Notes under the pieces: model-generated | The model's database searches: none | What the model was told of the DNA's origin: nothing | What the model saw: the letters and a program-made list of their open reading frames with translations, nothing else | Assembly (NCBI RefSeq): GCF_000524195.1 | Contig: NW_020170385.1 | Location: 947,898-1,011,897 of the forward strand | Direction: 5' to 3' | From: Echinococcus granulosus | Lineage: Eukaryota; Platyhelminthes; Cestoda; Cyclophyllidea; Taeniidae | Length of the DNA stretch: 64,000 nucleotides | Position numbers and translations under genes: made by a program | In this document: piece after piece, positions 14,401 through 27,032 of the stretch | Numbering within the stretch: position 1 is the first letter of the stretch | Layout of the letters: each line of letters begins with the position of its first letter

Positions 14401-17400
14401 GTAGCATTGGAAGCGTTTGGATACAGTCAACCCTGCAGCGACTTTTCACCCTCCAGGCCACAATCCACTGAATTGCAGTCCGCTCACAGAAAAAGGACAT
14501 TAATTAAAACAAATTAGTGAGATTTATGAGTCCCCTACTAAGTACACTTTGAAGTGGGTTGGCCATTCCATAGCAGAGCATAATCTGACCCTTTAGAAGG
14601 GCTCAAATCCACGATTTACCTTGGCGATGACGACTAAGTCGCTTGGTGTTATTTTGTGTGAAGAATCACTGCATACCGCCTCTCGGATTGGGAACAACCA
14701 CACGCAAAATCGCAGTTAAAGGGCAAAAGTCTTCAGGCTTTATTTTAGCTTTGAGTGCAGAAACACAAGCAGAAATTGGGTGGTTCAACAACAAAGCACC
14801 AATTTATGCAAAGCCTGGTACATATTTTGTATTTTTATGACTTGGGAACAAATCATGCCGTTGTTTTCTACAGGTTTATATGAAAACACGCCGCATAAAA
14901 AACTGGATCTTAATAATAAATAGGTTTGGTCCGAAAACTATCCAGTGATTATGGGCGAACAATATTGATCATCACTTGGTGAATAGAGCAAACGCCCTTG
15001 TAAGTTGACTTTGGAAGAAAGTAAGGCTCCGACATAATAAAGCCGGCCTGTATTTGAGACCTACTTCAAACCCAATAAGCATAAGAATCATCAGTCATGA
15101 AGAAATGGCACAAAGGTTTCCACAACGCATTCAATTACAATACGACCTGCACTGCACATTTAAGCAAAGTTGTTTAAACTTACTACCATCAATCGTTTTT
15201 GTCTAAATCTCATTTCGCGAAAATATCAACACTAACATACTGATATAGCGTTTTCCCGTAAGTCGTACTTTCTCATGATTAACCAACTTTTTTTCCACTG
15301 TCGCAAGTCACTTATTAATTGGGACTTTGAGGGCGGCATGACTGTTCAGCTTACTTCATTTAAACAAACAACATTACTAATTTTTCAAGAAGCTGACTAA
15401 CCGTGCTAAAAATCACTTTAATATTTTAAAAGTTTTTATTGATTGAATTTAGGAAATCATTATAAAGTTTGTTCTCCGGTGTCTTTATTTATTCTACCTG
15501 CATATTTTTGACTCAATGCGAAGATAGTAAACTTTCCGAACTGTAATGAATAATGTCCTAGTGATCAATCGACCTCCGTCTGCTTACCGCGTATTTCATA
15601 AATTTGTATTCAATAAAGCCAAGAATAAATCGATATGTAATTGTTTGTCTTGGCATTCGAAATGATAAGTTAATTAACTGGGTATGTTTGGCCGTCGACA
15701 GATCTGCATGCCACGGTGATTTTTGCACAGCTAGGGTTTGGTGAAAGCGTCTTTAGAAGGAATCCAACAACAAAAACAGTTTACATTTTGGGGACGTATT
15801 CAGCTAAGAAGGCAAATGGTGATATTTGCTATGGTTTTAGTCATAATAGTAAATTTAAAAAAAACTTTTATGGTTTAATAAGCTGTGGTTTCCTAAATAT
15901 GCTCAATGAAGCATTACTAAAGTCGGTAGATTCATCGAATTCCAACGAGAAACCCATCGAACACTAGAAATTTCAGTACCTTGGTCGTTAGGATTCAAGA
16001 AATGATTTCTGCTGTTATTAGATCAGGCATAATGTTAATGCATAAAAAACAACCAATAACTAGCACGTTACCAACCGCATGGCGAGGAAAAACAGGCCAG
16101 CAAGCTCTCATTTTTTCCAAAAGGTTAAGCAGCGACATTTCGGAAAATGCTATACGAACCCCCACGATCCCATTGCCTTGGCACACACGTGCATGGAAGG
16201 TGTCTTAATGAATGACAGGTAGAAAGTACAAGAGTGTAAAGGAGATAACGTGGCCGCTTCAAGAGACCGGCATTGTGGTTGTGTTATCGCATGGCACGCG
16301 AGTTTCATTCCAGAAGAAGGTGTCGCTGAATGAGCGCATGAAGGGGGGTGAATTCATTTACACCTATAGACATTACTTTTTGAATTCTATAGATCTAAAA
16401 TATTCAAAGCTAGTCTTAAAAAGTAGATCTCAGTAAGAAATGGAAGTTAAAGAATGCAATGGCTTCAAACATACTTTGAAGGACCCACAGAGAGGCTAAT
16501 CCACCCTCAAATTCACGCTGCATTATTTTATTTCCGTGAGTGATCATTGAAACTAGTACCTCGAACTGAAGCATTTTTGCTCAGAATCTTTAGGACAGAA
16601 GGTGGTACAAATAAAGGCTGTCAACTCATGTACACGCCCTACTAAGTGATGTCATTCGAAGAATTCTGCTCTAAATTAAATGACGTTCCTTTCTTGAACT
16701 AACCAGAATTGCTTCACCAAAAAACTGAGCACAACTTGATCTCCCAAATTATAAAAAGAGAGCTTCCGTAAGTTGATGTATCATGGTAAATCTAAGTACA
16801 AAGATGACAAATGTCGATTTTTGAGAAACAACAACGGTCACTTGAGATTTCTCAGCCTTGAATGCCATATACGAATAATCGTGTTGGAGCACAGCTAACA
16901 CTTTTATTTAAGTATGCTGCTACGTGCAGCACAAAGTGATATAGTTGCTCTGAAATGGGTCTGGACACGATGTTGCCTATTTATATAGATGCAGCGGTAC
17001 ATGTTGCCAGGACATGCAAATATAGATCATCCAAAGCTGATTGAAGTTAACGGTCTACAACCTGTTTGCCAAATCATAAAATGCGCCTACAAACAAACCA
17101 AAACAACCATAAAATTTCGGTGTCTGGAAACTGTAGGAATAACTTTTACACTTCGAAAATCAAATATGATTGTAACTAGTCAAAATGAGCAAACCGCCTA
17201 ATGGAATTTTATGTTTTTTTCTGTTTCTCACTTATTTTGCACGGTTTTGAAGAGATTGTGTCTGAATAAGAATGATTGCCTATTTTACTCACCAACCTAG
17301 TAAAGTATAAACGAGTTATTCCTTTTATTAGTATAATTTCCAAAAAGAAGCATACTGATGATACAAAGTGTAAGATCACACAGAAGTGAGTAGTGACGCT

Positions 17401-20400
17401 AAAAAGTTCTTTTGATCTGGAGATTCGTGCAAGAATCCAGAAATTGCAGAATATAATAGTTAGTAACTGATAATAATAAGTAGGCATCAATTTGTGCTAC
17501 AACGTGCTTGGAAGCTCTTTAATACTGCTAAACACTGCTTCGCGGGATTTAAACAAAAGTCGAACATTTTAAATGAGAGAATGACTTTGCCAACGAAGTA
17601 CTGCTCACACAGCCATTCATTCTTTTCAGTCTATATCTTCTAAATACGCATTCGGAATACAACCAGATCAAAATATTCCCCACTCCTCGCGAAGAGTTGA
17701 AAATAGTGAGCTCTCTTCCTCTTCCTCCACCACTTCCTCCTCCATTGCCTCATTCACCTTATTGGGCACATCGCCTCACAAATTCGTGGGATTCAGGTCC
17801 ACCGCGTTCTCTCCACATTCCACAAGTGTACAGACCAACGGCGGGCAGGCCTTCCTCACGGGCATGACGACGACGACAACAGCGGCTGCGACGCGACTGC
17901 TTCGAAAAAAGGCTCTAAAGCAATGGCCCCAAAGACCCTCAACCAATGCTCCCAACAGCACACCTGATGGACAATTCCTTAGTGCTCAGGATATTCTTCG
18001 ATTGCCATCTCCACGGCAGGTGCAACTTTTCGTTGACTACATCAATCCCTACATTAAGCAGAGCATTCATCCACAGCAGGTAATTGACCCTGTCTCATGT
18101 ACGCTTAGCAGAAAGTCCCAATTCCCTTCTCTTAGTCCAAGTTTAATGCATTTGCAAAAAGTGCTACTACTTCCATTACTATGACGTTATTTTAGACCAT
18201 TTGATTGTGGAATTAAAATTGCTGCTTAGCATTTTGAAAATACCTATCTAAAAGAGCCGTGTACAGTAGTCTCTTGAGAAAAGGCTTCTATAATTTTCTT
18301 TATTAATGAAGTGTTTGAGAGCTACAAAAAAGCCAAACTAAAATAAATCAACGATCTTTAACAGTCTAGTAACGAACCACATAAATTTGCAACCATTCCG
18401 TAAACGTGAAAAAGTAGTATATGTGTTTGTTTTTTTTTACAAAGAATTATCAACGAAGCATCAGTCTGCGTTGTCAATGCAACTTATAACATGTGCCCTA
18501 TTCGAAGGGAAAAACAAATAAACAACTCACTTTTACAGTAAGCACTGAAGGGGGCCAGCACGACCCACACATTGAATGAGCAGAGACATTTCAAAAAACT
18601 TCCACTTCCTTGTAGATTTACTTTATCATTAATCAATGGCATTCGTTTCGTCAAACACTACGGCAAAATCGTCGAATGCAGCGGCTTCAAGCTGCCGAGA
18701 GGGAAGACGCAAGACGCCGGAAGCAAAGCGAACGCCAGGATAGCAAAGAGGTGGATCTTTTTGCTAAAGTTGTTCTTCGAAGAGAAGCGCAAGCATTGAG
18801 AAAAGCCACCTCATTTGCAGAATTCAAACGAATTCTTCTACGCGCCAACATAAAATCTTCGAAATCAAAGCGGAATTCAATTTCATCAGAGAACAATGTT
18901 GATCTTTCTGAAGCTAGTGGTGGTGTTGTTCTTCATTTACTTATCACTCCAAGTTCTGAAGAGCCTCTAATTTCTCAGAGGTTACTTGAAGGGAGGAAAC
19001 GGCACATTAGTAAGCGCAGTCTTGGCGAAATTGAGCATGGTAAAGAAGAAGAACTGAAGGAACCTCATACGTCGTCACAAAAGAATGAATACTCGTTGCC
19101 CAACAGAAACGTTACCGAGGATGCTTACGCAGAAGACGAAACGGAAAACCGTAAGTCTTATAAAATAGGCTTGCTTTAAAAAGGGAATAAAAATTCGGAC
19201 CAATCAAAGGCTAATTGACATGTTCAAAACGGTCGAGGTTGGAGTTCAGTCATCAAGCGCATATTGAAATTATTAATTCACCCCTTATTGGCCAAGTTGT
19301 CCCCAAGAGTCTTTTTGTCTGGACAAAGAAATCCATCAATGGCTGACCAATGTTACTCAAGGAAGAAACACATCAGAGGCACAGGTTTTTGCCCACATTC
19401 AGCTTGAATTGCCATTATTAAAACAAAAAAGGCGAAATCCCGTACTCAGTACTAAGTTTAAAGTAGCAGCAAAATTAAAGGAGAGCGAATATTACCTTGG
19501 TGTTACAAATTCTACGTTCTATGGCTGTGGTGACAATAAACCCACTATTGTTCTTCCATTCCTGTTTCCTCTAGATTCAGATGAGGAACTTCGGGAAGCA
19601 TACAATAGCTATAATGACTTCCTAAGTAGCGCTTGCACGCCGAGAAATAGAACTCTTTGTACAAAATCCCTCTTTCCGAGGGATCGTGTCGACCGCTCGA
19701 CCCTTTTTTTACCACCTGGTATCTATGTGAGACGGTGTGACAATTCAGTGTGGAGTCCAACGTGTGGAGGCGGGAGTGTGGTCAACTCCTATCAGGCCAT
19801 GTTCAATCAGGCCGCGCGGTTACGCTCTCGAATGGCGCTCAAGTCACTGTGCGCAGCAGCGGATCGCATGGATGCATCTGCCAGGCCACGAGTCACTGAC
19901 CTGCGCCACTTTGATATCAGTGGATCCTGCAATTGCTTTCTTCCCGAAGAGGTGTGCCTTCCGACGGAGGTTCGTCTAAAAATTGCCCCAGTGGTCGTGT
20001 ACAACGTGAGTTATCCAGACAACTGTTGTATTTGTTTCCTCACACAGACTGCAGGTATCGTTTTATTTCTGCCTGGATTCCATCTAATTATCAGCACTTT
20101 CTTCCGAGAGACACATTGCTTTTTAAGGTGTAAATAATACTATTCCATGAAAACCCGTTGCCGGAACTCTTCTACGTAAAGAATACTTAAAGCTCTAACT
20201 TCAACTTTATGATGATCAGTAACACCGTAAGTACGACAGGAAATTCAGTACCAACTTTAACACAACCCCTATTTGCGACTTGGGATCTGAGGTCCCTTAA
20301 ATTAGTGCTTTACGAACTGAACGTCACCAAAAGGGAAAAGATTTAAGCAACTTTATTTGCTACTAACATTGAAGTCTGTAGCCAGAAAATAACCATGACA

Positions 20401-22193
20401 CTATGTGGAGTAGTGCAACACCAACAACCACAATTTAAATGCATGACTATAGGAATCTTTATAAGTGTGCGGTCATAACGCGATCACTGATGTTTTGGTC
20501 GCTGGTGCTCGTTTCATCCCCCTTACATCCTAAGGGAATAATTTATCTTGTCCTGTACCTGATATATGACAGTTAACTATCATTTAACTGGATGGGGTAA
20601 TGCCTTTGCTTCATAAAAAGTAATATATTCAGATATTTGTCCACTGATTTATTTCATTCCAAGACATTTATTTTGTCTCTACAGAACCTTTTCTCCTTTC
20701 GTAAATCCCAAAGGTGACCATTCGAATAACAATCGAATGGGGAAAGGTATTGCAATTGTAGTGACTAACCTGGAACCATGATCAAAACTCAATCGAAAAA
20801 ACCATAATATTTCAATCTCTTTCCGTTGAAACATCGATCAAAAGTTAAACACAAAGGGATTAAGCTATTCAACAAGTTTTCCTGGTTTTTTTCGTTACTG
20901 TCTTTTATTTTATGAGCTGAGTGGGCTTCTTAGCCTATAAAATAATGCTCAGTTTGGTCTTGAAAAGTAGGATGAAATTTTGCCACTATACAAAGTTTTA
21001 ACTTAAATATTATTTTTTATTGTTACACGGTTGTGAAAATGCTTTGCAATACATAACCTACACCTACTTCGATGAAAGAATAAGTAAAAACTGGCGTTAT
21101 TGTTGTCAATGTAGACTGCCAAAGGGACGACCACAACCGAAATTGTCGCGTTGACGGAGCACATCAAGTGTAGATGTCAACGAAGGTGAGCCAATTTCTA
21201 CTTTAACAATGCCCTTTTTACGGAATGGAGCAATTGAACATAATTGCTTGGTATATCGAATAGGACAAGATAATTCGGAAGCCACTAATATTGGGTATAG
21301 TGAAATCAAGAACAATAAATTTTAAGCTGCCTTCAAGTTTAAAGCTCGAAATCTGTCTGGCATACCTATAATTTACTCCAAAATTATTTGGGCAATGTGG
21401 AAAGTTTACATCATTCGCTATCGAACAATTTACTCAAGCGCCGGTTGTCTGTGAGGTACTATTTTGATTTGCTGTTTATTTACCCAAAAAGGTGCATTGC
21501 GACTAAACCACTGTGCTACAATGAGTTTTGCTGCGTCACAATGTTGAAATTACTCCTACTTCTCTCGAATAAAGTGACGGTTTGCCTTTTCCACAACATG
21601 GCAGTCCACGAGGCTTCGCCCTGTTCTACAGAGAAGCCCAAATTAGATAGCCCCTATGTACCTTTTTAAAATGTTTTAAGTGCGGCAGTATTGGCTTGGC
21701 AAAGTTTGCCAGTGCATTTACTTAGTATTATAACGCATGGTGTAGCACAATATTACTAACGCCCTATTGGTATTCGACACTGGAAGTTTTAACTTCAAGT
21801 CTAATATGTTGATGAGTGTGGAATGCTCTTCAGCAGCAGCCAAAGCAGTACAAGTTTTACTCTTAGAGAACGCGCAGCTCTATGCTACAATTGGTTCACT
21901 GGTGTGGCTGGCATCATTTTGCATCTTACTCCTTGAGCTGCGGTACTTCATGTCTGGTGCAATTCCATTTTTCAGTCTGGGTTCACCAGAGTTAATAGTG
22001 TTAATGGTGGATCAACTTCACTTTCACATTCTCACCGTCGACATTTCTAATGTGTTAGATGTGAAAATCGGAAGTGCATTTCGCCGCTGCGATTGAACAT
22101 TTACACCTACGATGACTGCTACTGCGCCTGTGCGGAGAGCGACGAAAGGTGTGAGGCACTGCTGGATGGGAGAGCTAAGTTTACTGATGAAGA
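11085..22193 (+). CDS. Secreted/tethered cysteine-rich protein, candidate PDGF/VEGF-like growth factor
   Basis: Proposed exons: 11085-11486, 17630-18079, 18616-19150, 19308-20005, 20048-20127, 22059-22193; phases agree at every junction (0, 0, 1, 0, 2, open). The first ATG gives an Arg-rich start and a hydrophobic stretch at residues 71-85 (GGHFVLWFCLLLLQQ), so a signal anchor or late-starting signal peptide. Exons 2-3 are Ser/Thr-rich, then highly charged (propeptide-like). Exons 4-6 hold N-glycosylation sites (NVT, NST, NRT) and a Cys pattern resembling PDGF/VEGF: ACTPR (C572), LPPGIYVRRC (C606), CNC (670/672), CLPTE (679). The tail has C-x13-C-x-C-x-C, like the VEGF-C/D and Pvf C-terminal repeats. 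The canonical GGCC is not intact, and about 60 residues lie between VRRC and CNC. If right, it would be a ligand for a receptor tyrosine kinase. Family call moderate; exon chain fairly firm; 3' end unresolved. Confidence 0.5.
11487..17629 (+). other. Intron 1 of the PDGF/VEGF-like gene (6.1 kb)
   Basis: AT-rich and mostly featureless. It includes one exon-like open frame at 13,982-14,404 (listed separately) and several short ORFs that I read as chance. No transposon or RNA gene was recognised. Confidence 0.45.
13982..14404 (+). other. Unassigned exon-like open frame (140 codons)
   Basis: An open frame without a good start ATG, in intron 1 of the gene at 11,085. Its composition is less AT-rich than its flanks and its translation looks protein-like, with a Cys cluster near the end (QQCDCKKCPKS, then FSGCAGC). 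No clean acceptor/donor pair with matching phase was found, and I do not recognise the family. It could be an alternative exon, a separate small gene or a decayed coding fragment. Confidence 0.2.
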
Positions 22194-22897
22194 GTAAGTC
22201 TAAACTAATGGGACCCGCCATACCAATCAGATCACATTTACATGGGCTACTTATATCCACTATTTGTGTGGTGCAATAGTTATTCCATAGACAGAATTCT
22301 GCCATATTTCTCATTTGTAGAGGCCCAAAGTAGTAGTAGCCTTATGTATTTCTTTGGCTGCGTAACAAAATGGACATAACTGAGTGAGATCCATTTACCA
22401 CACTGGTTTCCGAAACAGAAAGTCTGGGTTTCTGGGATTGGGTTAGCTCATTCTCCCGTAGACAAAGTTGTTCTAATTTTGCACTATGTAATACGACGAG
22501 AAAGACGGTTTGGTTTACATGTATAATGCATAAAAGTGACGTAAATTGAACGACTAAACGTTAACTCTGCAAATAATTGTGACAAAAAATATGTGCGCTG
22601 CCTTTAAAATGTCTGTCAATGAAAATATTTACTTTACAGTGGATAAAGTACCTTTTCAAAGTAACTTTAAAGTGGGCACCTTCAAAACGTTGCTTTATTT
22701 TCTCACTGAAAATGCGTGAAAAAGTGTTAAAACAGTAGTTGTATTTATGTGACTCTTGGTTACGTGTTTAAAGAAACGTATTTTGAGCACCAATTTTTAA
22801 ATCGCATCTTCGGTAAAAATGAGCATTTATCACAACACCAAAGTAGGGCTTGGCTTTTCTTCAAAACTAAAAAGATTCAATTAATGGGCGTTGATAG

Positions 22898-22949
22898 GTG
22901 TTTACAAATTTGTTTCTGCCATTTGAAGTTTAGGTTTTTTTTCATTTAA
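22898..22949 (+). CDS. Candidate last exon of the PDGF/VEGF-like gene
   Basis: After the phase-2 donor at 22,194, an AG at 22,896-22,897 would splice in phase to a short exon reading (E)CLQICFCH... and stop TAA at 22,947. It would supply the cysteines expected after FTDEE in a VEGF-C-type tail. The acceptor has no good polypyrimidine tract, so this is a weak proposal. Confidence 0.22.
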
Positions 22950-25900
22950 CCCGGTATGCGTTCTTTGATAACCAAAAATAACCAACAATTCTTTGAAGGG
23001 GTAAAAAATAAAAGAATGGGTTCTAATAAGTAATAAACAGTTTATTGTTAAACTATTTAAATTGCTTTGTAATATTTGATTAAATTGGTTTATGTCGCAG
23101 ATTACCGATACCATTAAACGGATCATATATCCTCCCTCCTTGCTATCACGGTCCAATGGATGAGGTACATCTATATCACAAACACTGTCCCCGCCCGGAT
23201 GGACGAATAGGAGATTTTTCGTCCACGTAGCCCAAAGTACGGTCAACGCACGAACACATTCCTGTAAAGACTTGATGATGTGAGGAGACAAAATTCACTT
23301 CTGTGCGAAAAAGCCTTCATCTCCTCGACCGCCCTCTTTCTTCTCATCCTCCTCTTTGGGGATGTCTCCATGCCTCAGCGACCTTTCTTCTCCATCATCA
23401 CCATGACCAAAATGGGTGAACCCACATGCATCCATGCCAACTACCGGCGTTTTACAATGTTAGGTCACTTCCAGAGTCAGCGGAATTCGTCCCTTTGGCC
23501 ACTCCTATCCAAGTAAAGACTATTTTTTTACTAACTTCGCCTCTTGTCTTATTGCGAAAGCACTTCGATCTATACACAATCGCACGTAACGCGTCGTCTG
23601 CCCTGGCATCACTGCGTGCCCTCTAACTCTATTTCTCCATGAGTTGGTACGGCTAACGTCCCCTCCGACTGTGTCCTCCTCTTACTTCTTATGTCCATTG
23701 CTGCATTTTGCTTTCCTCACTCACATCCACTCACCTCTCTCGTGCAAACATTTGCTCTATCCGCGATGAGAGACTAATTGTTTCGTGTTCTCTTTGTATG
23801 TGTACATAAGTAACAAAAGGGCCATCAAAACGAAAATTTTGATTCAATTGCCACTACAATTCTACCAAATTTCAAGCAGTTGATACTCAGCAAAAATGCA
23901 TGATTATTTATGTTTCTTAAATGCTATTTCGACCTTAATGTTATATCCGCTTAAAGGCGTATATCAAGAGGGGGTAATTGGAACCGTGTATATGCAAGAT
24001 GATGCTACTCCGTTTCCTCAGTTTGACAAAAATTTAACTGAAACATATCAATAGCCCACCTGGTGACATGCAAGGCTGTTTGCTTGTAATCACTTGTTTT
24101 GTAGGTAACTAGTTATTTATTCTGTCACTTACTAAAATCTAAAATACTATTAAGCGAATTGTACTATCTAATAATGTTTAAATGATAAGTTGAAAACTGA
24201 GAAATGGAAAGTGAGGTTTTAAGTGGTACGAGATATTCAAGGGAACAAGGAGCATATTAAATGTCAACTAGCTACTCATAAGGTATGCATCCCTTTCTAT
24301 CAACACGCTGTGGAACATTGGGCACATAAGCATCAGTCGTAGAGGGTGCATTGGACGCCAATGCTAAGGAAAAGTTTGCCTTAAAGCCATTGAAATACCA
24401 TCATATGATTTCCAATGAAAGAAATGGTGGAGAGCGGACTGGCACTTAATGTGCAGAAGAGCCTGCTGAGGAAGTGGGAGGGTGGAGAGAAAAAGGAGGT
24501 AGGATGGAAGTCTCGTGCCATACTCCACCCTACTTTTGATTCCACGTATTTGGCATGATACTGAACATCCAGCAAGACAGAAAATTTGAGACAGTTTACA
24601 ATTGTTTTTATTTGTCCAGATTTAATGTGATTCGGTGATTGAGACTGAGTTACAGATTTTTTGAGAAATGTAATATACTCATATTTATTTCCTTAACTCC
24701 TAGAAGCCCACAAGTGACTCTTCTCACATAAAAGTTTTGAAGTTGGAATTCCAGTTAGAAGATTCCTAAAAAATTATCCAGCACTGGTGATGGTATCCAA
24801 TTATAGAACGCGGTTATTGGTCTGATTTCGCACAAAATCACCGCGACTACGTACACGGCAAAACTCGTGGTTCACCTCACGGTCTGATGCGTGTTTTTAA
24901 ACTCCCGCCGACATGAAGCAAGGAAGTAGGCAAACATATCTTAGTTGTCTTTTGATGGTAATTGTCAAATATTATTTAAAAAGGAAACATTAAGGGTTAT
25001 AGTATGAGGCATGAAACTTGGAGCAAAGGCGTCGGACCATCCTTGACGTGCGACTCAAAGTAAGTGGTAATGTCACTGGATCTCAAACTGCGCAAACTCA
25101 TCCTAGAATTTTAAAAAAAATGTTGTTTGAATTAATTGCAGAGATTTAAGCAAGTCGTGTGTAATAATATTATCCCAACTTTCTGAAAGTGGTATGGAGC
25201 TTAGTCCAATCTGCCTTAAAGTCTAGCATTCCGGCAATGCCACCTTTCATGAATTAGGCAATGAAATGAAAGAAATGAGATGTGAAAAATTTGAGCATAT
25301 TTAGGGACCATAATTAGGTTGACGTTAAATAGAATAACGATTTAGTCCACTGTTGAATAATTTTATTGAGCCCCATTGTTGTTAAGGGCCGAACGGTGCC
25401 TCAGCAACAGAGCCACTGACAACCTCAAATTAATTGATAGCAATTTCGAAGAACAAATTGTTCAAGGGCCATTCTGATGCATGAAACACCTATTCTTTAA
25501 GGTGATGTCATTTACAAAGATAGAACCAAAGAGGTATTGCATTCTTTCCCCTTTTTAAGTGACAGTAGTAAATGAAAGGAGATATTACAAGTTTGTAAAG
25601 CTTCATTTGATGAATCATTTTACCGTTTAAAAGAGAATAATAAGCTTAGTGGAGGACTGCTACACGTGCAATAATATTTGAAAACTAGGACTGGAACACA
25701 AAGTGGGGCAAAATTCTGCATACAGTCGAAAATTAAATCAACTTTCAGAACAAGTGATTAGTCATGCATCTTCAAAGCAAGGATATTTAAATTTGAGAAC
25801 CTACAACAGGAAGATAATTGCAACACCGCAATGGAAGCCAAAACTGGATATTACAAATCCATCGATATTTCTGTCAACGCCAGAATGCTCCGTGATCACT

Positions 25901-26371
25901 GCAAGAGAAGCAAATTTTGACCTGGGTCCCTATAGACAAAACAATAAATATTGGAGCACAGCACAATCGCATATCTATGTAAAATGACTGGAGCGCAGTT
26001 TGTTAGGCTAAAAAGGACGATGACATCGATAACCAGACTCGCTATCTCTGTGGAATGAAAGGGTTCTTATACAGTATTACAAATTATGATTAATTAATTC
26101 AAGCAATATACCTTTGAATCACTGAAAAGTTTGTCCTCCTATCATACATAATAATAAAAAAGGTGAAGAGATTCATCTTAGGCCTGAATTAGCTGTCTCT
26201 TCCTGCCTGTGAACTGTATTATGCTCTAAAGTTCATCAAAGTTGTGATAGAATCGTGTACTACTGAGATGACTTAATTAAGCCTACCGTTCATTTTAAAA
26301 GGAATTTTGACATTGTCTCTTTATTAATAATAAACGAAGCAACTAGGAGGAATGCATGCACATATGTGTTC

Positions 26372-26391
26372 ATATATATATATATATATAT
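26372..26391. repeat. (AT)n microsatellite
   Basis: Ten AT units in an otherwise ordinary AT-rich stretch, upstream of the synaptophysin gene. Confidence 0.9.
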
Positions 26392-26818
26392 CAGTTGAGA
26401 TACTATTTGTTAATGGCGCATCACTAAGTCTAAATGGTGGCAGGTTTGAAAGGAGGATCTGTCCAACCAGAAGAGTGCGGATCATTTGTGAAATCAGATC
26501 GCACGTATTGGCGGCAAGACCGGAGAGCAGGTTGGCTGTCTGGTCATTACACACCCCTCAAGGTGCACTCTTCCAACAAGACAGGCGGCACGCTCTAAGA
26601 CGTGTATCTATACCTCCTCTCTTCTTCCCCTGTCCTTGCTCCCAGCGCTTAAGCTGTGCATGAAATCCGTTATTTACGGCTCTCTAGTACACATCGCGTA
26701 CCCTATTCCCAATGCCCCGCCAAAGCTGCGCTCTCATATCAATTGAACAAGGACAGCGGCAGCACCAGTACCTTTTGTTCCCGTCTGTGTGAACGAATGT
26801 GTATGTGCATATTGACCC

Positions 26819-26840
26819 GTGTGTGTGTGTGTGTGTGTGT
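26819..26840. repeat. (GT)n microsatellite
   Basis: Eleven GT units about 175 bases upstream of the proposed synaptophysin start codon. It may lie in the promoter or 5' UTR. Confidence 0.9.
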
Positions 26841-27014
26841 ATGTGTTTGGGGCAAATTTAAGCCTCACAAATGCACTATCGCTGGCACAGACGAGCAACC
26901 GCTAACAGCTGTGATCAGATCTCACGGTGAGGGAGAGGGAGGGCGAGAGGCCAGCAGCAGAACAACTGTTCGTGCTGGCGGCAGCGGTGTCACAAGTTTC
27001 AAAAGAGTCCCAGA

Positions 27015-27032
27015 ATGACCACTACTACCTCA
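27015..27032 (+). CDS. Possible first coding micro-exon of synaptophysin
   Basis: ATG followed by five codons (protein MTTTTS), then a perfect gtgagt donor in phase 0. This matches the phase-0 acceptor at 29,840 and gives MTTTTS-STGYDVMKEPRGF. It lies at the 3' end of a GC-richer block, as a first exon often does. The intron would be 2.8 kb and the total protein about 231 residues. Based only on signal and phase. Confidence 0.35.

Larger units (their letters stand above)
22194..27014. other. Interval between the PDGF/VEGF-like and synaptophysin genes
   Basis: Holds the uncertain 3' end of the upstream gene, a slightly GC-richer block at 23,270-23,640 with overlapping ORFs in two frames (unassigned), and AT (26,372) and GT (26,819) microsatellites. 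The GC content rises again at 26,600-27,010, just before the proposed synaptophysin start. Nothing else could be supported. Confidence 0.4.

Noticed and set aside
19249..19405. Alternative frame from the CAG acceptor near 19,250
   Set aside because: It is in phase with the previous exon, but ends in a stop and does not join the long coding frame that follows; the acceptor at 19,307 does.
23280..23626. Overlapping + strand ORFs as a possible exon
   Set aside because: Two frames are open and neither has an acceptor of the right phase for the upstream gene; the hydrophobic stretch is T/C-rich low complexity.
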